Shown: positions 61,735 to 64,000 of the stretch, piece after piece | Position numbering within the stretch: the stretch's first letter is position 1 | How the letters are laid out: each line of letters starts with the position of its first letter | Assembly (NCBI RefSeq): GCF_900104265.1 | Contig: NZ_FNJJ01000013.1 | Span: 1-64,000, forward strand | Reading direction: 5' to 3' | DNA: 64,000 nucleotides | Origin: Ectopseudomonas guguanensis | Lineage (GTDB): Bacteria; Pseudomonadota; Gammaproteobacteria; Pseudomonadales; Pseudomonadaceae | Program-made: the position numbers and the translations under genes | The notes under the pieces: generated by a model | Seen by the model: the letters and a program-made list of their open reading frames with translations, nothing else | What the model was told of the DNA's origin: nothing | The model's database searches: none

Positions 61735-62340
61735 ATGCGTGCATGGTGGCTCAGTGGTGCCTTGGCCCTGATGTTCTGGGCTCAGGGAGCGGTTGCAGGC
61801 ACCCTGCTTGTGGTCGGCGATAGTATCAGCGCCGCTTTTGGCCTGGATAGCCGCCAGGGATGGGTCGCAATGCTGCAAGAACGCCTTCGCGAGGAGGGTT
61901 TCGAACACTCGGTGGTCAATGCCTCGATCAGCGGTGATACCAGCGCAGGCGGCGCCGCGCGGCTCTCTGCGCTGCTTGCCGAGCACAAGCCGGAGCTGGT
62001 GATCATCGAGCTGGGCGGCAACGATGGCCTGCGCGGCCAGCCTCCCGCGCAATTGCAACAGAATCTTGCGTCCATGGTCGAGAAGTCGCAGCAGGCAGGG
62101 GCCAAGGTACTCATTTTGGGGATGCGCCTGCCCCCCAACTATGGTCAGCGTTACACCACAGCCTTCGCCCAGGTGTTCGCAGATGTTGCTAAGGCGAAAA
62201 AGGTGCCGCTGGTGCCATTCTTCCTCGAGGGCGTCGGTGGCGTGCCGGGGATGATGCAGGCCGACGGCATTCATCCGACTCAGGCTGCGCAGGCGGTGTT
62301 GCTGGATAACGTCTGGCCGACGCTCAAACCCTTGCTGTGA
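61735..62340 (+). CDS. tesA: multifunctional acyl-CoA thioesterase I / arylesterase TesA
   Basis: A 201-residue periplasmic GDSL hydrolase acting on acyl thioesters and aryl esters. It has a signal peptide ending AVAG-TLL. Block I is VVGDSISAAFGLD with the nucleophilic Ser; block III ELGGNDGLRG holds the oxyanion Asn; block V GIHPTQAA holds the Asp/His pair. Its sequence matches E. coli TesA/Pseudomonas TAP. A GGAG at 61724-61727 lies between the two divergent start codons and serves as ribosome site. Confidence 0.93.
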   Translation: MRAWWLSGALALMFWAQGAVAGTLLVVGDSISAAFGLDSRQGWVAMLQERLREEGFEHSVVNASISGDTSAGGAARLSALLAEHKPELVIIELGGNDGLRGQPPAQLQQNLASMVEKSQQAGAKVLILGMRLPPNYGQRYTTAFAQVFADVAKAKKVPLVPFFLEGVGGVPGMMQADGIHPTQAAQAVLLDNVWPTLKPLL

Positions 62341-62431
62341 ACACCGCTTTGCTGCGGGAAAACTGCACGGGCAGAGGCTTTTCCGCCTGAAGCCTTTCGG
62401 CTAATGTGGCCGACCTGTCACGGAGCCCCAG

Positions 62432-62713
62432 ATGCCGCGTCCCGCCTGGTCCCTTTATGCCTATCAACTGATCGAGCCGGATGAGCAGCTGGACCTGTTC
62501 GCCTGTCGCGAGGTGCGCGTGCATCTGGTGGCTCGTCAGTTGCGCCTGGGTGGGCATGCCGATCGCACATTGTGTGGCGGTTTGTTACCGGCGCAGCCGC
62601 GTTGGCGGGCGCTGGAAAAGGTCTGGCTGCGCGATCGCCGGCTCTGTCCTGACTGTCTGGCGACTTTCCAGGCGCAGCGTCAGGGCCTGTGCTCGAACTG
62701 GGCGGATGGCTGA
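62432..62713 (+). CDS. small cysteine-containing protein of unknown function
   Basis: A 93-residue protein between tesA and the L,D-transpeptidase gene; GGAG lies at normal spacing before ATG. I recall a homologue at the same place in other Pseudomonas. It has five Cys, including a CPDC pair near residue 72 and CSNW near the end, which could bind a metal or be redox-active. The rest is rich in Arg and Leu without a membrane segment or signal peptide. No function can be assigned. Confidence 0.75.
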   Translation: MPRPAWSLYAYQLIEPDEQLDLFACREVRVHLVARQLRLGGHADRTLCGGLLPAQPRWRALEKVWLRDRRLCPDCLATFQAQRQGLCSNWADG

Positions 62714-62784
62714 GGTCTGCCCGGCCGTTTAACGGCGGTGTACAATCGCCGCAATATTCATTCAATTCTTCAAGGGACTCCCGG

Positions 62785-63741
62785 ATGTTGTCGCGCTTTT
62801 CTGCGGTCAACCGCTGCCTGACTCTGGTCGCACTGTGCTCCAGTGCCGCAGTGCAGGCTCTCGAACTTCCATTGCCGCCGCCAGGCGAGGACGTGGTGGG
62901 CCAGGTACAGGTGATCAAGGCCAAGTACGAGGACACCTTCGCCGATCTGGGAACGGCCAACGATCTCGGCTATCTGGAAATGGTCGCTGCCAATCCGGGC
63001 GTGGACCCCTGGCTGCCGGGCGAGGGCACCGAGATCATCCTGCCGACGCGCTACGTGCTGCCACCGGGCCCGCGTGAGGGCATCGTGATCAACCTGGCCG
63101 AGTACCGCATGTACTACTTCCCGAAAGGGCAGAACGTCGTGCATACCTATCCGCTGGGTATCGGTCGTGAAGGTTGGGGCTCGCCGCTGGGCGTCGGCCG
63201 CGTGACGCTGAAGACGCCGAATCCGGCCTGGTATCCGCCCAAGTCGATCCGTGAGGAGCACGCTGCCGACGGCGACATCCTGCCCACCGTGGTGCCGCCT
63301 GGCCCCGACAACCCACTGGGTCCGTACAAGATGACGCTGTCGTTCCCCGGCTATCTGATCCACGGGTCGAACAAGAAGTTCGGTATCGGCATGCGCGTCA
63401 GCCACGGCTGCTTCCGCATGCTCAACCACAACGTGCTGGAGCTGGCTGCCATGGTCCCGGTGGGCACGCCGGTGCGCATCATCAACGAGCCGTACAAGTT
63501 CGGTGTCAGTGCCGGCAAGATCTATCTGGAAGCACATGCGCCGCTGGATGACGAGGGCGATCCGTCCGTGGTCGACAAGCACACCGCAGTGATCAACGCC
63601 TTGCTCAAGCGCGACGAACTCAGCGGCCTGCGCCTGGATTGGGAAATGGTGCGCGAGGTGGTGGCTTCCGAAGACGGCATGCCGGTGCCCATCGCCACCC
63701 AGGCCGAGAGCGTGGTCGCCAGCAGCGACAATCCGTTCTGA
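62785..63741 (+). CDS. L,D-transpeptidase, YkuD family
   Basis: A 318-residue exported enzyme that cross-links peptidoglycan or attaches lipoproteins. The signal peptide runs to about VQA-LEL. An N-terminal LysM-like part (about 40-95; TFADLGTANDLGYLEMVAANPGVDPWLPGEG) precedes the YkuD domain. Catalytic residues are His in GYLIHGSN and Ser206-His207-Gly-Cys209 in VSHGCFRM. A TACAAT at 62741-62746 is a possible -10. The neighbouring oprI encodes the peptidoglycan-linked lipoprotein of Pseudomonas, so this enzyme is a candidate for its attachment; that is inference from position. A strong terminator follows. Confidence 0.92.
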   Translation: MLSRFSAVNRCLTLVALCSSAAVQALELPLPPPGEDVVGQVQVIKAKYEDTFADLGTANDLGYLEMVAANPGVDPWLPGEGTEIILPTRYVLPPGPREGIVINLAEYRMYYFPKGQNVVHTYPLGIGREGWGSPLGVGRVTLKTPNPAWYPPKSIREEHAADGDILPTVVPPGPDNPLGPYKMTLSFPGYLIHGSNKKFGIGMRVSHGCFRMLNHNVLELAAMVPVGTPVRIINEPYKFGVSAGKIYLEAHAPLDDEGDPSVVDKHTAVINALLKRDELSGLRLDWEMVREVVASEDGMPVPIATQAESVVASSDNPF

Positions 63742-63757
63742 TCTTCAAGTTGTCCAG

Positions 63758-63793
63758 AAACCCGCCCGCATTCGCGCCGGCGGGTTTTTTATT
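63758..63793 (+). terminator. rho-independent terminator of the L,D-transpeptidase gene
   Basis: AAACCCGCC (63758-63766) pairs perfectly with GGCGGGTTT (63779-63787), followed by a T-run and ATT. Confidence 0.92.
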
Positions 63794-63831
63794 GCCGCCA
63801 TGCCGTGGACATGGCATGGGTTGCAGGCAAC

Positions 63832-63866
63832 AAAAAAGCCGCACCAGTTGCCTGGGGCGGCTTTCG
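63832..63866 (-). terminator. rho-independent terminator of oprI
   Basis: On the minus strand AAAGCCGCCCCAGG pairs with the TGGTGCGGCTTT side and ends in TTTTTTG. It lies about 18 bp after the oprI stop. Confidence 0.9.
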
Positions 63867-63883
63867 GAAAAACGAGTCGCAGA

Positions 63884-64000
63884 TTACTTGCGGCTGGCTT
63901 TTTCCAGCATGCGCAGAGCACGCTCGTTGGCTTCGTCAGCGGTCTGCTGAGCTTTCTGAGCAGCAGCCAGGGCTTCATCAGCCTTGCGGTAGGCTTCGTC
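63884..64000 (-). CDS. oprI: major outer-membrane lipoprotein OprI (3' end, partial)
   Basis: Only the last 38 codons are in the window; the gene runs in from the right on the minus strand. The translated end reads DEAYRKADEALAAAQKAQQ, then TADEANERALRMLEKASRK and stop. This is the helical trimer-forming C terminus of Pseudomonas OprI, with the terminal Arg-Lys that is linked to peptidoglycan in Lpp-type lipoproteins. The stop is TAA at 63886-63884 and a strong terminator follows. Confidence 0.95.
   Translation of the reverse strand, partial: DEAYRKADEALAAAQKAQQTADEANERALRMLEKASRK

Overview
The window is a high-GC chromosomal segment from a gamma-proteobacterium, almost certainly Pseudomonas, probably of the mendocina/oleovorans/pseudoalcaligenes group. 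Four things point there: the 23S/5S rRNA sequence at the left edge, an OprI lipoprotein end at the right edge, a subfamily I.1 lipase with its LifO foldase, and a full liuRABCDE leucine catabolic cluster. Several blocks keep the gene order I remember from P. aeruginosa PAO1 (the bqs/chemoreceptor block around PA2652-PA2659, and the oprI to lipA block around PA2853-PA2863). That comparison is from memory and was not searched.

Layout. 1-505: end of an rRNA operon (23S 3' end, 5S, two terminators and a duplicated 5S tail). 0.7-2.3 kb: queD and a patatin-like lipase. 2.4-5.0 kb: a four-gene operon of two PepSY proteins plus a response regulator and sensor kinase (BqsRS-like), with a BqsR-like box upstream. 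5.2-11.3 kb: an FMN reductase and two chemoreceptors flanking a Na+/H+-antiporter-family carrier. A 190-bp MITE-like element splits the terminator of the second receptor. 11.6-16.1 kb: the ABC-F protein YbiT, a large patatin and an orphan protein. 16.3-20.6 kb: a cystine ABC transporter (tcyJLN) with D-cysteine desulfhydrase, and a solo MetQ-like binding protein. 20.7-21.3 kb: a non-coding, structured repeat. 21.4-23.9 kb: a retropepsin-like protease, pdxY and a nitroreductase. 24-29 kb: a LysR regulator divergent from the DabB-DabA inorganic-carbon pump. 29-34.7 kb: RidA, LysR, PpiC, a PilT/PilU-type ATPase, a periplasmic solute-binding protein, and an RsbQ-like hydrolase overlapping a PAS-diguanylate cyclase.

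34.8-47.6 kb is acyl-CoA and branched-chain amino-acid catabolism. Leucine is degraded by LiuA-E to acetyl-CoA and acetoacetate, acetoacetyl-CoA synthetase activates the acetoacetate, and a thiolase cleaves it. LiuR probably acts from a perfect 16-bp palindrome shared with a divergent SDR/thiolase/acyl-CoA dehydrogenase set. 47.8-54.9 kb: a TonB-dependent receptor, then a gluconate-type locus in which gluconokinase is fused to the DctQ subunit of a TRAP transporter, followed by DctM, DctP and a GntR (LacI family) repressor. 54.9-64 kb: lipase and foldase, a SAM-II-like riboswitch ahead of a small protein, GreB, the YbbA-YbbP transporter, TesA, a small Cys-containing protein, an L,D-transpeptidase and the 3' end of oprI.

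The most notable signals are: (i) the SAM-II-like pseudoknot with a plausible Shine-Dalgarno-sequestering helix at 57.4 kb; (ii) the GntK-DctQ fusion, whose linker DNA carries the same 12-bp operator-like sequence as the promoter; (iii) the RsbQ-like hydrolase paired with a cyclase instead of a phosphatase; and (iv) many REP/BIME palindromes of unrelated internal sequence, most sharing a GTAG foot.
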